This document shows, in pieces, positions 1 through 8,398 of a stretch of DNA of 36,156 nucleotides. Under the pieces are notes generated by a model. It was not told the DNA's origin. It saw only the letters and a list, made by a program, of their open reading frames with translations, and made no database searches. How positions within the stretch are numbered: the first letter of the stretch is position 1; every line of letters starts with the position of its first letter. Source of the stretch: Levilactobacillus koreensis JCM 16448 (lineage in GTDB: Bacteria > Bacillota > Bacilli > Lactobacillales > Lactobacillaceae). The position numbers and the translations under genes were made by a program. The stretch is taken from NCBI RefSeq assembly GCF_001435525.1, contig NZ_AZDP01000053.1, positions 55,167 through 91,322 of the forward strand, written 5' to 3'.

Positions 1-58
1 GCACCGATCCAGCCCATATCTGCCGGCCGTTAAGGCGAAGGGCCCACCAGGTTGCCTA
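1..58 (+). repeat. Family A repeat, right end (cut by window start)
   Basis: The stretch runs from GCACCGATCCAGCCCATATC through CTGCCGGCCG, TAAGGCGAAGG and CACCAGGTTGCC. It matches the right-hand ends of the copies at 11410-11465 and 31655-31712 almost base for base. The left arm lies before the window. Same orientation as the other A copies. Confidence 0.8.
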
Positions 59-249
59 GTTTTAGTCTCACTGTTGTTGCTAGAGTAGGCATGACTGGCA
101 TTTTGGAACTTTCAACCTTTAGTAATTAATAAGTTGAGATTGAAATATAGGTTGTATCTGTTACGCTTATAGCGGTAAGAATTTTGCCAGTAAATGCAGA
201 TTGGTCGCTTCTATAACCAAATTGTGAAGTTACAGGTACCGTTAATGCT

Positions 250-345
250 ATGTAAGCCGAGAGATCAGCGGATATGGGTTCAGGTGTGCCCGCACCGCTC
301 CAGCCCACATCTGCCGGCCGGTAAGCCGAAAGAACCACTAATGTA
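250..345 (+). repeat. Family A repeat, internally deleted copy
   Basis: The left end (ATGTAAGCCGAGAG, then GATATGGGTTCAGG) and the right end (CCGCACCGCTCCAGCCCA, then CCGGCCGGTAAGCCGAAAG) both match the full copies. The roughly 90 bases that carry the two internal hairpins in the full copies are missing, joining CAGG directly to CCGCACC. The terminal arms can still pair, with wobbles and mismatches. It lies just before fmt. Confidence 0.8.
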
Positions 346-402
346 TAGTCAAAAAGCTAATCAAAAATAAAAAGTAGTTGTCAAGAAAGTATGGTGTAAG
401 TA

Positions 403-1347
403 ATGACTTCAGTAATCTTTATGGGAACGCCCGAATTTTCAGCCCCCATCCTGAGTAGTCTGATTGAAAAAGGCTATGATGTGTTGGCCGTCGTGACGCA
501 GCCCGACCGTCGAGTTGGCCGGAAGCACGTCTTAACGGCATCCCCAGTGAAACAAGTGGCCGTGGAACACGGCATCGAAGTGCTCCAACCACAGAAAATC
601 TCCGGAAGTGACGAAATGGCGCGGGCCATCGAACTCGCCCCCGACCTGATCGTCACGGCAGCGTTTGGGCAATTTCTGCCAACGAAGCTGTTAAAGGCGG
701 CCAAGGTGGCGGCAGTTAACGTTCACGCCTCCTTATTGCCTAAGTACCGTGGCGGGGCACCTGTGCACTACGCCATCATGAACGGGGACAAGGAGACCGG
801 TGTGTCCATTATGTTTATGGAAAAGAAGATGGACGCCGGGGATGTCTTAGCGCAACAAGCCCTGCCGATCACGGATCAAGACGATGTTGGGAGTATGTTT
901 AAGAAACTCAGCGTGCTCGGACGCGACCTCTTATTGGAGACGTTACCGAAGCTGTTGGCCGGTGAGATTACGCCGGTTCCTCAAGACGAGGACCAAGTGA
1001 CCTTTTCACCAACTATCAAGTCCGACGAAGAACGCATCGACTTGACCCTGAGTGCTCACCTGATCGACTGCAAGGTACGGGCATTGCGGCCAGCCCCCAT
1101 TGCCCACATTTACTTGAACGGCGTGCGGACGAAACTGTGGCAAGTGACCGTTCTCGACGAAACGACCGACTTGAAGCCAGGAGCCTTGGTCAGCCATGAC
1201 AAGCATCACTTGGCGATTGCGACTGGGGAACACGGTGTCCTTAGTCTTGATGAGATTCAACCGGCTGGGAAGCCCAAGCTAAGCATCACGGACTTCTTGA
1301 ACGGAACGAGCGACGCATTGACAATTGGCGAACAGGTGGCTGAATAA
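403..1347 (+). CDS. fmt: Methionyl-tRNA formyltransferase
   Basis: Transfers a formyl group from 10-formyl-tetrahydrofolate to Met-tRNA(fMet) in the cytoplasm to make the initiator tRNA. The 314 residues match the family length. The catalytic triad is visible as N106, H108 and D144, within VNVHASLLPKYRGGAP (105-120) and KKMDAGD (141-147). The N-terminus MTSVIFMGTPEFSAPIL matches the family start, so ATG 403 is preferred over the in-frame ATG 421 even though the ribosome binding site is weak. The C-terminal OB-like tRNA-binding domain begins near residue 205. It overlaps rsmB by one base (TAATG) and heads a seven-gene co-directional run. Confidence 0.97.
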   Translation: MTSVIFMGTPEFSAPILSSLIEKGYDVLAVVTQPDRRVGRKHVLTASPVKQVAVEHGIEVLQPQKISGSDEMARAIELAPDLIVTAAFGQFLPTKLLKAAKVAAVNVHASLLPKYRGGAPVHYAIMNGDKETGVSIMFMEKKMDAGDVLAQQALPITDQDDVGSMFKKLSVLGRDLLLETLPKLLAGEITPVPQDEDQVTFSPTIKSDEERIDLTLSAHLIDCKVRALRPAPIAHIYLNGVRTKLWQVTVLDETTDLKPGALVSHDKHHLAIATGEHGVLSLDEIQPAGKPKLSITDFLNGTSDALTIGEQVAE

Positions 1348-2690
1348 TGACGAAAAATACAACTCCCCGGGCTTTAGCGGTCGAAGCATTGACGCGCGTG
1401 GCTAACGGGGCTTACTCGAACTTACAATTGGAAACAACCTTAGAGAGTCATAATCTGAGCGACGTTGACCGCCGTTTCGTGACCAACCTGGTCTACGGGA
1501 CGATTCAACATCAGCTGACCTTGGATTACTATCTGGAAGGATTCATCAAGCCTACCCAAAAGGTTCTGCCATGGGTCAAGATGACGCTGTTGGTGGCGTT
1601 ATACCAAGAAATTTACTTGGACCGGGTGCCTAAGCGCGCTATCTTCAACGAAGCCATTCAATTGGCTAAGGACCGGGGCCACGAAGGGATTCGACGTTTC
1701 GTCACGGGGGTTTTGCACGCCATTGACCGGCAGGGGCTACCTGATATCAGTCAGATCAAGGACCCAATCAAACGGTTGAGTCTGGAATATTCCGTTCCCG
1801 AATGGCTAGTAACCGCCATCCAAGACCAAGTAGGTGCCGACAAGACCCTCAGTATCTTGGAAACCATCAACCAACCAGCCGCTCAATCCGTACGGGTCAA
1901 CGTGGCCATGGCGACGCCCGAAGAAGTGCGTCAATCACTGGAGGACCAAGGATACACGGTGACCCCTAGTGTCGTTGCCGGCAACGCCTTTCGTTTGGAC
2001 GATAAGGCCGCGAACCAAAGCAATGTGTTTGAAACGGGTGAATTGACCATCCAAGATGAGAGTGCCATGTTACCAGTCGAGGCCTTACAGGTTCGCCCTG
2101 GGGACCAAGTCTTAGACGCTTGTGCCGCACCTGGTGGGAAGACCACGCAGATTGCTGCGCTTCTCGATGCCCATTCCGGTGGGAAGGTCACGGCCTTGGA
2201 CCTACATCCAAAGAAGGTCACTCTGATCGAAAAGAACGCCGAACGCATGCACGTGACTGACCGGGTCGATGCCGTGGCGTTGGATGCCCGGAAGATCAAT
2301 GACCGGTTCCCAAAGAAGGAATTCGACCGCATCTTAGTCGATGCCCCTTGTTCTGGACTGGGCCTGATTCGCCGGAAGCCGGAGATTCGTTACGAAAAGA
2401 CACCAGAAGACATTCAACAGTTGCAACGCGTTCAATTGAGCATCTTGGACACTGTTAGTGAAAAGTTAAAGGCCAATGGAATTTTGGTCTACAGTACCTG
2501 CACGATTCTCGATACCGAGAATGGTGAGGTCGTGGCGAAGTTCCTGGCAAGCCATCCTGATTTCGAATCTATGCGGGTCGAGACCAGTCAAAACGTGAAG
2601 GGTGACCGGAGCACGGACACGTTGAACATCTATCCGGATGATTTTGATTCAGACGGATTCTTCGTGAGTGCCTTCCGTCGTAAAAAATAG
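1347..2690 (+). CDS. rsmB: 16S rRNA m5C967 methyltransferase RsmB
   Basis: SAM-dependent methyltransferase that makes 5-methylcytosine in helix 31 of 16S rRNA. Residues 1-130 are a NusB-like RNA-binding domain. The catalytic part has the SAM-binding DACAAPGGKT (257-266), the motif IV DAPCSGLG with C335, and YSTCT with C385, the expected nucleophile; the two-cysteine arrangement defines m5C RNA methyltransferases. The length of 447 is typical. It starts in the last base of the fmt stop codon, so translation is probably coupled. The fmt-rsmB-phosphatase-kinase order is standard for Firmicutes. Confidence 0.96.
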   Translation: MTKNTTPRALAVEALTRVANGAYSNLQLETTLESHNLSDVDRRFVTNLVYGTIQHQLTLDYYLEGFIKPTQKVLPWVKMTLLVALYQEIYLDRVPKRAIFNEAIQLAKDRGHEGIRRFVTGVLHAIDRQGLPDISQIKDPIKRLSLEYSVPEWLVTAIQDQVGADKTLSILETINQPAAQSVRVNVAMATPEEVRQSLEDQGYTVTPSVVAGNAFRLDDKAANQSNVFETGELTIQDESAMLPVEALQVRPGDQVLDACAAPGGKTTQIAALLDAHSGGKVTALDLHPKKVTLIEKNAERMHVTDRVDAVALDARKINDRFPKKEFDRILVDAPCSGLGLIRRKPEIRYEKTPEDIQQLQRVQLSILDTVSEKLKANGILVYSTCTILDTENGEVVAKFLASHPDFESMRVETSQNVKGDRSTDTLNIYPDDFDSDGFFVSAFRRKK

Positions 2691-2702
2691 GGGTGATAGG
2701 CT

Positions 2703-3449
2703 ATGAAAGTCGCATACCGAACATCGATTGGTAAGCAACGCAATGATAATGAGGACTACGTGGACGTTTTCACCAACCAAGCGGGCCAGCACTTAGCCAT
2801 CATTGCGGATGGTATCGGGGGTCATCAGGGGGGCGACGTCGCCAGCGCCATGGCGGTGTCCCACCTTGGGCATGAGTTCGAAGAGACCGACCTGAAGACG
2901 CCCAGTGCTGCGCGCCAATGGATTACGACCCAGATCACCGCAGAAAACCAATCGATCATTGATAAATCCAATCAGTTTGCGGACTTGAATGGGATGGGGA
3001 CGACCTTAGTGGCGGCGCTGTACTTCACCGAAGAGGTCGTGATTGCCAACATCGGTGATTCGCGGGCGTACCTGTACCGCGATCAACAGTTACGGCAATT
3101 GACCGAGGATCATTCGTTAGTCAACGAATTGGTCAAGCGTGGTGAAATCAGCCGTCAAGCAGCTCGGCACCATCCACAAAAAAATGTGATCATCCGCTCG
3201 TTAGGAATCTCTAATGACGCGCGGTTCGATCTCAACACCTATCCCTTAGTGACGAACGATCAACTGCTCCTCTGTACCGATGGACTGACCAACATGGTCG
3301 ATGACCATCAGATTCAAGAGGTGTTGGCAAGCGACCAGACGGCACAGGCCAAGTGTGACCTATTGATCAATTTGGCCAATGCTGCTGGCGGGTTAGATAA
3401 TATTACGGTTTTGATCATCACCAACTTCTCGCGGGAGGTGGCGGAATAA
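2703..3449 (+). CDS. prpC: PP2C-type Ser/Thr protein phosphatase
   Basis: Metal-dependent (Mn2+/Mg2+) phosphatase that removes phosphate from targets of the neighbouring kinase, and probably from the kinase itself. PPM motifs are present in order: NEDYV with D18, IADGIGGHQGG with D36, GMGTTLVAAL, NIGDSRAYLYR, CTDGLTNMV and a final DNITVL. The 248 residues are normal for bacterial Stp/PrpC. Twelve bases separate it from rsmB, with a GGGGTGATAGG binding site. Its stop overlaps the kinase start by one base (TAATG), fixing phosphatase and kinase in one unit. It acts on the cytoplasmic side. Also called stp. Confidence 0.96.
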   Translation: MKVAYRTSIGKQRNDNEDYVDVFTNQAGQHLAIIADGIGGHQGGDVASAMAVSHLGHEFEETDLKTPSAARQWITTQITAENQSIIDKSNQFADLNGMGTTLVAALYFTEEVVIANIGDSRAYLYRDQQLRQLTEDHSLVNELVKRGEISRQAARHHPQKNVIIRSLGISNDARFDLNTYPLVTNDQLLLCTDGLTNMVDDHQIQEVLASDQTAQAKCDLLINLANAAGGLDNITVLIITNFSREVAE

Positions 3450-5482
3450 TGCGATCGGGTTATACTTTAAATGGCCGTTATCGCATCATCCGCGCGCTGG
3501 GCGAGGGGGGTATGGCCAACGTTTATCTAGCTCATGACTTGATCTTGAATCGTGACGTTTCCGTAAAATTGTTGCGGCTCGATCTGCGAGACGATCCCAG
3601 TACGATTCGGCGTTTCCAGCGTGAGGCGTTGGCGGCGACCGAATTGGTTCACCAAAACATCGTGCAAGTTTACGATGTCGGTGAAGAAAATGGGATGCAG
3701 TATCTCGTCATGGAGTACGTCGAAGGAACCGACCTGAAGGCGTACATCAAGGATCACTTTCCGATTGCGTATCAGGAAGTCATCCAGATTATGGAACAGA
3801 TCTTGGGTGCCGTTCAGACGGCTCATGAACATAATATTATTCACCGGGACTTAAAGCCCCAAAATATTTTGATCGACCAAAATCGGGTGGCCAAAATCAC
3901 CGACTTTGGTATCGCGGTCGCTTTATCCGAACACAGCCTGACGCAGACCAACACGGTTTTGGGATCCGTGCACTACCTGTCGCCAGAACAAGCGCGTGGG
4001 GGGATGGCGACCAAGCAATCAGACATTTATTCACTGGGAATCATTCTGTACGAAATGCTGACCGGCACCGTGCCTTTTGAGGGCGAAACGGCAGTCTCCA
4101 TTGCGTTGAAGCACTTCCAGTCGGAGATTCCATCGGTCAGAGAGATCGATCCGCGGATTCCGCAGGCGTTGGAAAATGTGGTCTTAAAGGCGACGTCTAA
4201 GCGTCCCGAAGACCGGTACACCGACGCTGCGAGTATGGCGGAAGACCTGAAGACCTCGTTGTCGCCAAAACGGGCGGGTGAACTGAAATTTACTCCCACG
4301 AGTGGCGATGATGGTGAGACGAAGGTTTTGCCGCTGAGTGGCGCGTTGTCTTCGGCGTTACCACTCAGTGAGACCCCGCCGGCTAAAGCCGATGCTGAAC
4401 CGCAAGAAAAGGCGGACAAGGCGTCGGTGACTCCTAAAAAGGGGCGCAAAAAGACGCGCCATCCGCGTCGCCGAAAGTTTTTGATGGCGGGATTGGTCGT
4501 AGTCTTGCTGATTGCCGGCATCATTATCGGCATGGCGCTCTTCCGGCCGCACATGACCAGTGTGCCTGACGTGGTGGGCCAGAAGAAAGCCGCTGCTGAG
4601 ACGGAGTTGGTCTCCGCGCACTTGACGGCGGGGACGATCCACAAGACGGCGAGTTCTAAGGTTAAAGTAGGCCGCGTTGTGCGGACCGAACCCCGCTCGG
4701 GCACACAGCTCAAGCAGGAAAGTGAAGTCGATCTGTGGGTCAGCACCGGGCCAAAACGCTATAAATTAGCGGATTACCAGGGTGATTCCTATGCCAGCAC
4801 GGCGGCCAAACTTCAGGCCATTGGTTTTACCGTTCACCGTGAGTCGGTCCATTCGACCAGTGTTCCTGCTGGCAAGATCATCCAGCAGAGCGTTGAGGCG
4901 GGCCAAAGCGTTGTTCCAACGGATACGGATGTGACTTTCACCGTGTCGACTGGGTCGGAGACCGTGACCTTAGCGGACTTAACGAATAAGACCAAAGCGC
5001 AAGCCCAGAGCTACGCGTCGAATCACAATTTGAACCTAGCCTTCCAGTACGCTTACTCGAGCGATGTGGAGAAGGGGCGTGTGATCCGACAGTCGCCGGG
5101 TGAAGGTGCCGTCGTTCATGAGGGTGACGAGGTCACATTGACATTGTCTCGTGGTGCGGAGAGTGAAAGTAGCTCGAGCGTCGATCAGTTCAGTGTGAGC
5201 GTCAAGATTCCGTTTGATGACAGCAGTACGGACAGTTCGTCAACCGAAGAAGCCGATGACGACAGCGACAGTAGTAGCAGTAGTAGTTCGGCGTCCAACC
5301 TGGTTCAGATCTATTTGCGTGACCAGGATCATTCTTTAAGTACGATTTACAAACAAATGACGATTACGGCGGATACGACCGTGACGTTGCCGTTTACGGT
5401 TGCGTCCGGGAAATCCGGTGCCTACAAAGTCGTTCGTGACGGCCATGTGATTGCCTCAGATAATCACGTGACGAAAAATTAA
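3449..5482 (+). CDS. prkC: PASTA-domain Ser/Thr protein kinase
   Basis: Membrane kinase that senses peptidoglycan fragments or lipid II and phosphorylates cell-division and cell-wall proteins. The Hanks-type kinase domain (about 10-275) has GEGGMANVYLA (18-28), Lys40, HRDLKPQN with D134, DFG with D152 and the activation segment ending SPEQ. A basic stretch (332-343) leads into one membrane helix at about 344-365. Three PASTA repeats follow outside (about 368-435, 436-502, 503-569). A Ser/Asp-rich linker (572-615) and a roughly 60-residue C-terminal domain complete the 677 residues. The tail after the third PASTA is not part of the core family. A GGGAGGTGG binding site lies at the end of prpC. 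Also called stkP or pknB. Confidence 0.96.
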   Translation: MRSGYTLNGRYRIIRALGEGGMANVYLAHDLILNRDVSVKLLRLDLRDDPSTIRRFQREALAATELVHQNIVQVYDVGEENGMQYLVMEYVEGTDLKAYIKDHFPIAYQEVIQIMEQILGAVQTAHEHNIIHRDLKPQNILIDQNRVAKITDFGIAVALSEHSLTQTNTVLGSVHYLSPEQARGGMATKQSDIYSLGIILYEMLTGTVPFEGETAVSIALKHFQSEIPSVREIDPRIPQALENVVLKATSKRPEDRYTDAASMAEDLKTSLSPKRAGELKFTPTSGDDGETKVLPLSGALSSALPLSETPPAKADAEPQEKADKASVTPKKGRKKTRHPRRRKFLMAGLVVVLLIAGIIIGMALFRPHMTSVPDVVGQKKAAAETELVSAHLTAGTIHKTASSKVKVGRVVRTEPRSGTQLKQESEVDLWVSTGPKRYKLADYQGDSYASTAAKLQAIGFTVHRESVHSTSVPAGKIIQQSVEAGQSVVPTDTDVTFTVSTGSETVTLADLTNKTKAQAQSYASNHNLNLAFQYAYSSDVEKGRVIRQSPGEGAVVHEGDEVTLTLSRGAESESSSSVDQFSVSVKIPFDDSSTDSSSTEEADDDSDSSSSSSSASNLVQIYLRDQDHSLSTIYKQMTITADTTVTLPFTVASGKSGAYKVVRDGHVIASDNHVTKN

Positions 5483-5501
5483 TGAAAAAGCCTGCATTTA
5501 G

Positions 5502-5541
5502 AGCTCAGTTCTTTTATAATATAAGAGGACTGAGCTTTTTT
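5502..5541 (+). terminator. Rho-independent terminator after prkC
   Basis: The arm AGCTCAGTTCTTTT pairs with AAGAGGACTGAGCT through several G-U pairs around a short AT loop, followed by a run of T. It lies between prkC and rsgA, so rsgA may depend on readthrough or on a promoter of its own. A TATAAT word at 5515-5520 lies in the loop region, but no good -35 box precedes it. Confidence 0.75.
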
Positions 5542-5566
5542 GCTAAAATGATAAAGGAGGTGCTGC

Positions 5567-6463
5567 ATGTCAGAGGGACAGATTCGTCAGTCGTTAAGCG
5601 GTTTCTATGACGTTTTTAGCGACGGTGAAATGTACCGAACCCGTGCCCGGGGAAATTTCCGTAAGCGGCGAATTACGCCGCTTGTCGGGGACCGGGTAAC
5701 CTTTGAGAGTTCGTCACCCAAAGAGGGCTATATCTTAGAGATTCAACCAAGAGACAACGCATTGACCCGGCCACCGGTCGCTAACATTGACCAAGGAATC
5801 GTGGTCACGGCGGTGGCGGCGCCAGAGTTTTCGACCAACCTGTTGGATCGTCAGTTGATTGCGCTTGAGATCAGTCACATTGCGCCGGTCATTTACTTTA
5901 CCAAGACCGATTTAATTTCTGATGAACGGTATCAAGAGTTCGAGACGTTAGCGGCGGGATACCGTCAGGTCGGCTATCCGGTCGTGTTGACGCGTGAGCC
6001 GTTTGCCAAGCCGGGATTAGATCAGTTGCGTGAAACGTTGGCCGACAAGGAAACGGTGATCATGGGCCAGACGGGGGCCGGAAAATCGACGCTGTTAAAC
6101 CACATTGCGCCCGACCTTGAGCTGGCGACCGGCGAGATTTCGACCGCGCTGAATCGTGGACGACACACGACACGTAAGGTGAGTTTGATGCCGATTGCGG
6201 GTGGCTTGGTGGCAGATACGCCAGGATTCTCTTCGTATGACACGTTGACCATCGACTATCGTGAGCTTGCACAGTACTTTCCCGAGTTTGCTCGGTTGGC
6301 GCCTGAGTGTCGTTTCCGGGGCTGTGTGCACATCAACGAGCCGGGATGCGCCGTTAAAACCAGTTTAGCCGACGGGGAGATCATGCAGAGTCGTTACGAT
6401 AACTACCTGCAGTTAGTCACGTTGTTAAAGAACCAAAAACCTGTTTATAACAAAAAGAAATGA
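5567..6463 (+). CDS. rsgA: Ribosome small subunit-dependent GTPase RsgA
   Basis: Circularly permuted GTPase that acts late in 30S subunit assembly. The N-terminal OB fold (about 1-70) is followed by G4 TKTD (112-115), then G1 GQTGAGKST (167-175), G2 around 200 (RHTT) and G3 DTPG (217-220); G4 coming before G1 is the family hallmark. The C-terminal zinc site uses C248, C253, H255 and C261. The length of 298 is normal. The start is supported by a strong AAAGGAGG 8 bases upstream. It follows the prkC terminator, and rpe begins 12 bases after its stop. Confidence 0.96.
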   Translation: MSEGQIRQSLSGFYDVFSDGEMYRTRARGNFRKRRITPLVGDRVTFESSSPKEGYILEIQPRDNALTRPPVANIDQGIVVTAVAAPEFSTNLLDRQLIALEISHIAPVIYFTKTDLISDERYQEFETLAAGYRQVGYPVVLTREPFAKPGLDQLRETLADKETVIMGQTGAGKSTLLNHIAPDLELATGEISTALNRGRHTTRKVSLMPIAGGLVADTPGFSSYDTLTIDYRELAQYFPEFARLAPECRFRGCVHINEPGCAVKTSLADGEIMQSRYDNYLQLVTLLKNQKPVYNKKK

Positions 6464-6475
6464 GGAATAGTTTTT

Positions 6476-7129
6476 ATGATTAAAGTAGCGCCTTCAATTT
6501 TAAGTGCGGATTACATCAATTTACAACCAGACGTTGAAAAGGTCGACAAGGCCGGTGCCGAAGTCTTACACATCGACATCATGGATGGTGCGTTCGTCCC
6601 TGCATTGTCATTTGGCCCTGGTGTCGTTAAGGCTTTACGTCCCGTGACGAAGATGGTCTTAGACGTGCACATGATGGTCCAAAACCCAGAACGTTACGTT
6701 GAAGACTTTGCCAAGGCTGGCGCTGACATTATCGGTGTCCACGTCGAAGCAACGCCACACATTCACCGGGCCTTACAAATGATTCAAAATGCCGGCGCAA
6801 CGCCAGAAGTTGTCATCAACCCAGGGACTCCAGTCTCAGCTATTCTGCCCGTCTTAGACATGGTAGGCCAAGTCTTAGTGATGACCGTTAACCCTGGTTT
6901 CGGTGGTCAAAAGTTCTTGCACAGCACGGTTGCTAAGATTGCTGAATTAGACGCCATCAAGAAGGAAAAGGGCTACACCTTTGACATCGAAGTCGATGGT
7001 GGGGTCAACAATGAAACTGTTGTGGAATGTGCTAACGCCGGTGCTACCGTCGCCGTTGCTGGATCATACGTCTTTAACTCAGACGACCCAGTAGCTCGCA
7101 TCAACGCGTTAAAGGAAGCTACGAAATAA
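6476..7129 (+). CDS. rpe: Ribulose-phosphate 3-epimerase
   Basis: Interconverts ribulose 5-phosphate and xylulose 5-phosphate in the pentose phosphate (phosphoketolase) pathway. A TIM barrel of 217 residues with the metal and acid/base residues H32, D34, H65 and D174, seen in HIDIMDG, LDVHMMVQNPERY and EVDGGVN. MTVNPGFGGQKF forms the phosphate-binding region. Its codons look more optimised than those of its neighbours, consistent with high expression in a heterofermentative lactic acid bacterium. A TGAGGAAT binding site precedes it. It overlaps the next gene by one base. Confidence 0.96.
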   Translation: MIKVAPSILSADYINLQPDVEKVDKAGAEVLHIDIMDGAFVPALSFGPGVVKALRPVTKMVLDVHMMVQNPERYVEDFAKAGADIIGVHVEATPHIHRALQMIQNAGATPEVVINPGTPVSAILPVLDMVGQVLVMTVNPGFGGQKFLHSTVAKIAELDAIKKEKGYTFDIEVDGGVNNETVVECANAGATVAVAGSYVFNSDDPVARINALKEATK

Positions 7130-7803
7130 TGCCACGGGGCGGAACGTTTAATCTATTAGTGGGCGGTCCGAAGGCCAATTGGCCCGAAGAACTCGTCGGC
7201 AAGAAAATCGTTGGCCCCTGGATTGGCGTTGACCGAGGGACATTACGACTGATCGATCACAATATTCAACCGGTGGCTGCAGTGGGGGATTTCGATTCCT
7301 TGCAGGCAACGGAACTGCAGCGGGTAAGACGCAACGTGAAAGATATTCGCTCGAAGTCCGATCAAGATTTTACCGACACACAGGTGGCCGTTAAGGTGGC
7401 ACTGACCGATTACGGCGCTGAACGCGTGGACATTTACGGGGCAACGGGTGGTCGGCTAGATCACTTCCTCGCCAATTTATTTTTGGTGTTGGATCCCCAG
7501 TACAAACGTTATGCGGGTCGGATTCGACTGATCGACAAGCAAAACACGATTACATTTTATCTGCCGGGGCATTACACGGTTCAAAAGGAACCAGATAAGA
7601 ACTACTTGGCCTTTGTACCGCTAACGCCCATCGATCATTTGACCCTGATCAACGAAAAATATACGTTACATGACGAACCGATTCCGTACCCCATCTCCTT
7701 TGCCAGCAATGAATTTGTCGGCGAATCTGGTGAATTTCGCTTTGACACGGGTCTGCTCTGTGTCATTCAGAGTAAAGACACGTATGAAGCGCGGCACGAA
7801 TAG
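7129..7803 (+). CDS. thiN: Thiamine pyrophosphokinase
   Basis: Transfers pyrophosphate from ATP to thiamine to make thiamine diphosphate, the cofactor of phosphoketolase and related enzymes. Family motifs are GDFDS (53-57), KSDQDFTDT (76-84) and GATGGRLDH (104-112), followed by the C-terminal substrate-binding beta domain. The length of 224 is slightly above the usual 210-215. It starts inside the rpe stop (TAATG) and is the last gene of the operon; a terminator follows within 20 bases. Confidence 0.95.
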   Translation: MPRGGTFNLLVGGPKANWPEELVGKKIVGPWIGVDRGTLRLIDHNIQPVAAVGDFDSLQATELQRVRRNVKDIRSKSDQDFTDTQVAVKVALTDYGAERVDIYGATGGRLDHFLANLFLVLDPQYKRYAGRIRLIDKQNTITFYLPGHYTVQKEPDKNYLAFVPLTPIDHLTLINEKYTLHDEPIPYPISFASNEFVGESGEFRFDTGLLCVIQSKDTYEARHE

Positions 7804-7818
7804 GGTCAGTGTGTATGT

Positions 7819-7857
7819 AAAAGGAACTGTGGCTGTACTGACCACGGTTCCTTTTTT
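7819..7857 (+). terminator. Rho-independent terminator after thiN
   Basis: AAAAGGAACTGTGG pairs with CCACGGTTCCTTTT (one G-U) across a 9-base loop and ends in a run of T. It closes the fmt-thiN transcription unit. Confidence 0.9.
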
Positions 7858-7891
7858 GGATAGTTGTATAGGCCAAAAGCGACCGCATTGT

Positions 7892-7940
7892 GACTGCCAG
7901 GGATTCCGCCTGATACGTTCCTGGCCTCCTTCGGCTCTAA
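7892..7940 (+). repeat. Short derivative of family B repeat
   Basis: GACTGCCAGGGATTCCGCC matches the left end of the full B copy (GCTGCCAGAGATTCCGCC on the minus strand at 15000-15202), and CCTGGCCTCCTTCGGCTCTA matches its right end. All the internal hairpins are absent. The closing pair GCCAGG/CCTGGC is kept. Confidence 0.65.
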
Positions 7941-8177
7941 TTGGTTCTACTGGAATCAGGCGTTGAGAGATTTCGTGTGACCTCGATTTTTTGATAGGTG
8001 ACATGCTTTCTTCAAGGGTTAAGCGTAAGTAGTCACAGTTTTGTTTTTCCAATCCGAAAAAGTTGTAAAAATGTTTCAATTAAAACTGAATTTTTAGCTG
8101 TTAGTATGGAAAGTGGCTGTTGTTTAAGCTTTGGTGGTCACTTTGACTGTCATTTTTGACCAGTCAATCGACGCTGT

Positions 8178-8207
8178 TTGACTTGATTTGTATCATTCTT
8201 GTATGGT
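8178..8207 (+). promoter_or_regulatory. Possible promoter in thiN-rpmB gap
   Basis: TTGACT and TATGGT are separated by 18 bases. No gene follows on this strand. The rpmB terminator hairpin, which is also followed by T-rich sequence on the plus strand, lies about 140 bases downstream, so a small RNA is conceivable. Confidence 0.3.
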
Positions 8208-8340
8208 TAGTGGGACTAAAGGTGACATTAGAGTGTCAATTTAAGAGAATTTTTCTACTGAATTTTGACTGGGGGTTAACCAAGGTCGTAGTACACCTAA
8301 TTTACCGTTCAGTTTTGAACTAACTGTCAAAAAAAGGGTA

Positions 8341-8380
8341 AAAAAAAGGCACAAACCAGTAAACTGGTCGTGCTTTCCTT
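8341..8380 (-). terminator. Terminator of rpmB, possibly bidirectional
   Basis: Reading the minus strand, AGCACGACCAGT and ACTGGTTTGTGC form a hairpin with a small bulge, followed by a run of seven T. On the plus strand the same hairpin is followed by CTTTCCTTTT, so it may stop transcription from both sides. Confidence 0.7.
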
Positions 8381-8398
8381 TTATAACCGTGTCGTTAA

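Larger units (their letters stand above)
1..402. other. Gene-free 5' gap with two family A repeat copies
   Basis: No convincing gene is seen here. Bases 1-58 match the right end of the family A repeat and 250-345 are a shortened family A copy. Bases 60-245 between them are AT-rich and show nothing I recognise. In related genomes priA usually lies upstream of fmt, so the repeats probably sit in the priA-fmt junction, but priA itself is outside the window. No convincing -35/-10 pair for fmt was found. Confidence 0.7.
7804..8398. other. Gene-free gap between thiN and rpmB
   Basis: No gene is supported. It holds the thiN terminator, a short derivative of repeat family B (7892-7940), an inverted pair CGCCTGAT/ATCAGGCG at 7907-7914 and 7955-7962, and an AT-rich stretch 8000-8340 rich in TTTGAC/GTCAA words. 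A possible plus-strand promoter lies at 8178-8207. The rpmB terminator ends the gap. Confidence 0.7.

Noticed and set aside
4027-4746. A 239-codon open frame on the minus strand inside prkC
   Set aside because: It lies wholly across the kinase gene in the opposite strand, has no ribosome binding site and shows no protein family features; it is a shadow of the GC-rich coding strand.
7666-8079. A 137-codon minus-strand frame overlapping thiN's end
   Set aside because: It crosses the thiN terminator and a B-type repeat remnant, and the protein has no recognisable pattern.
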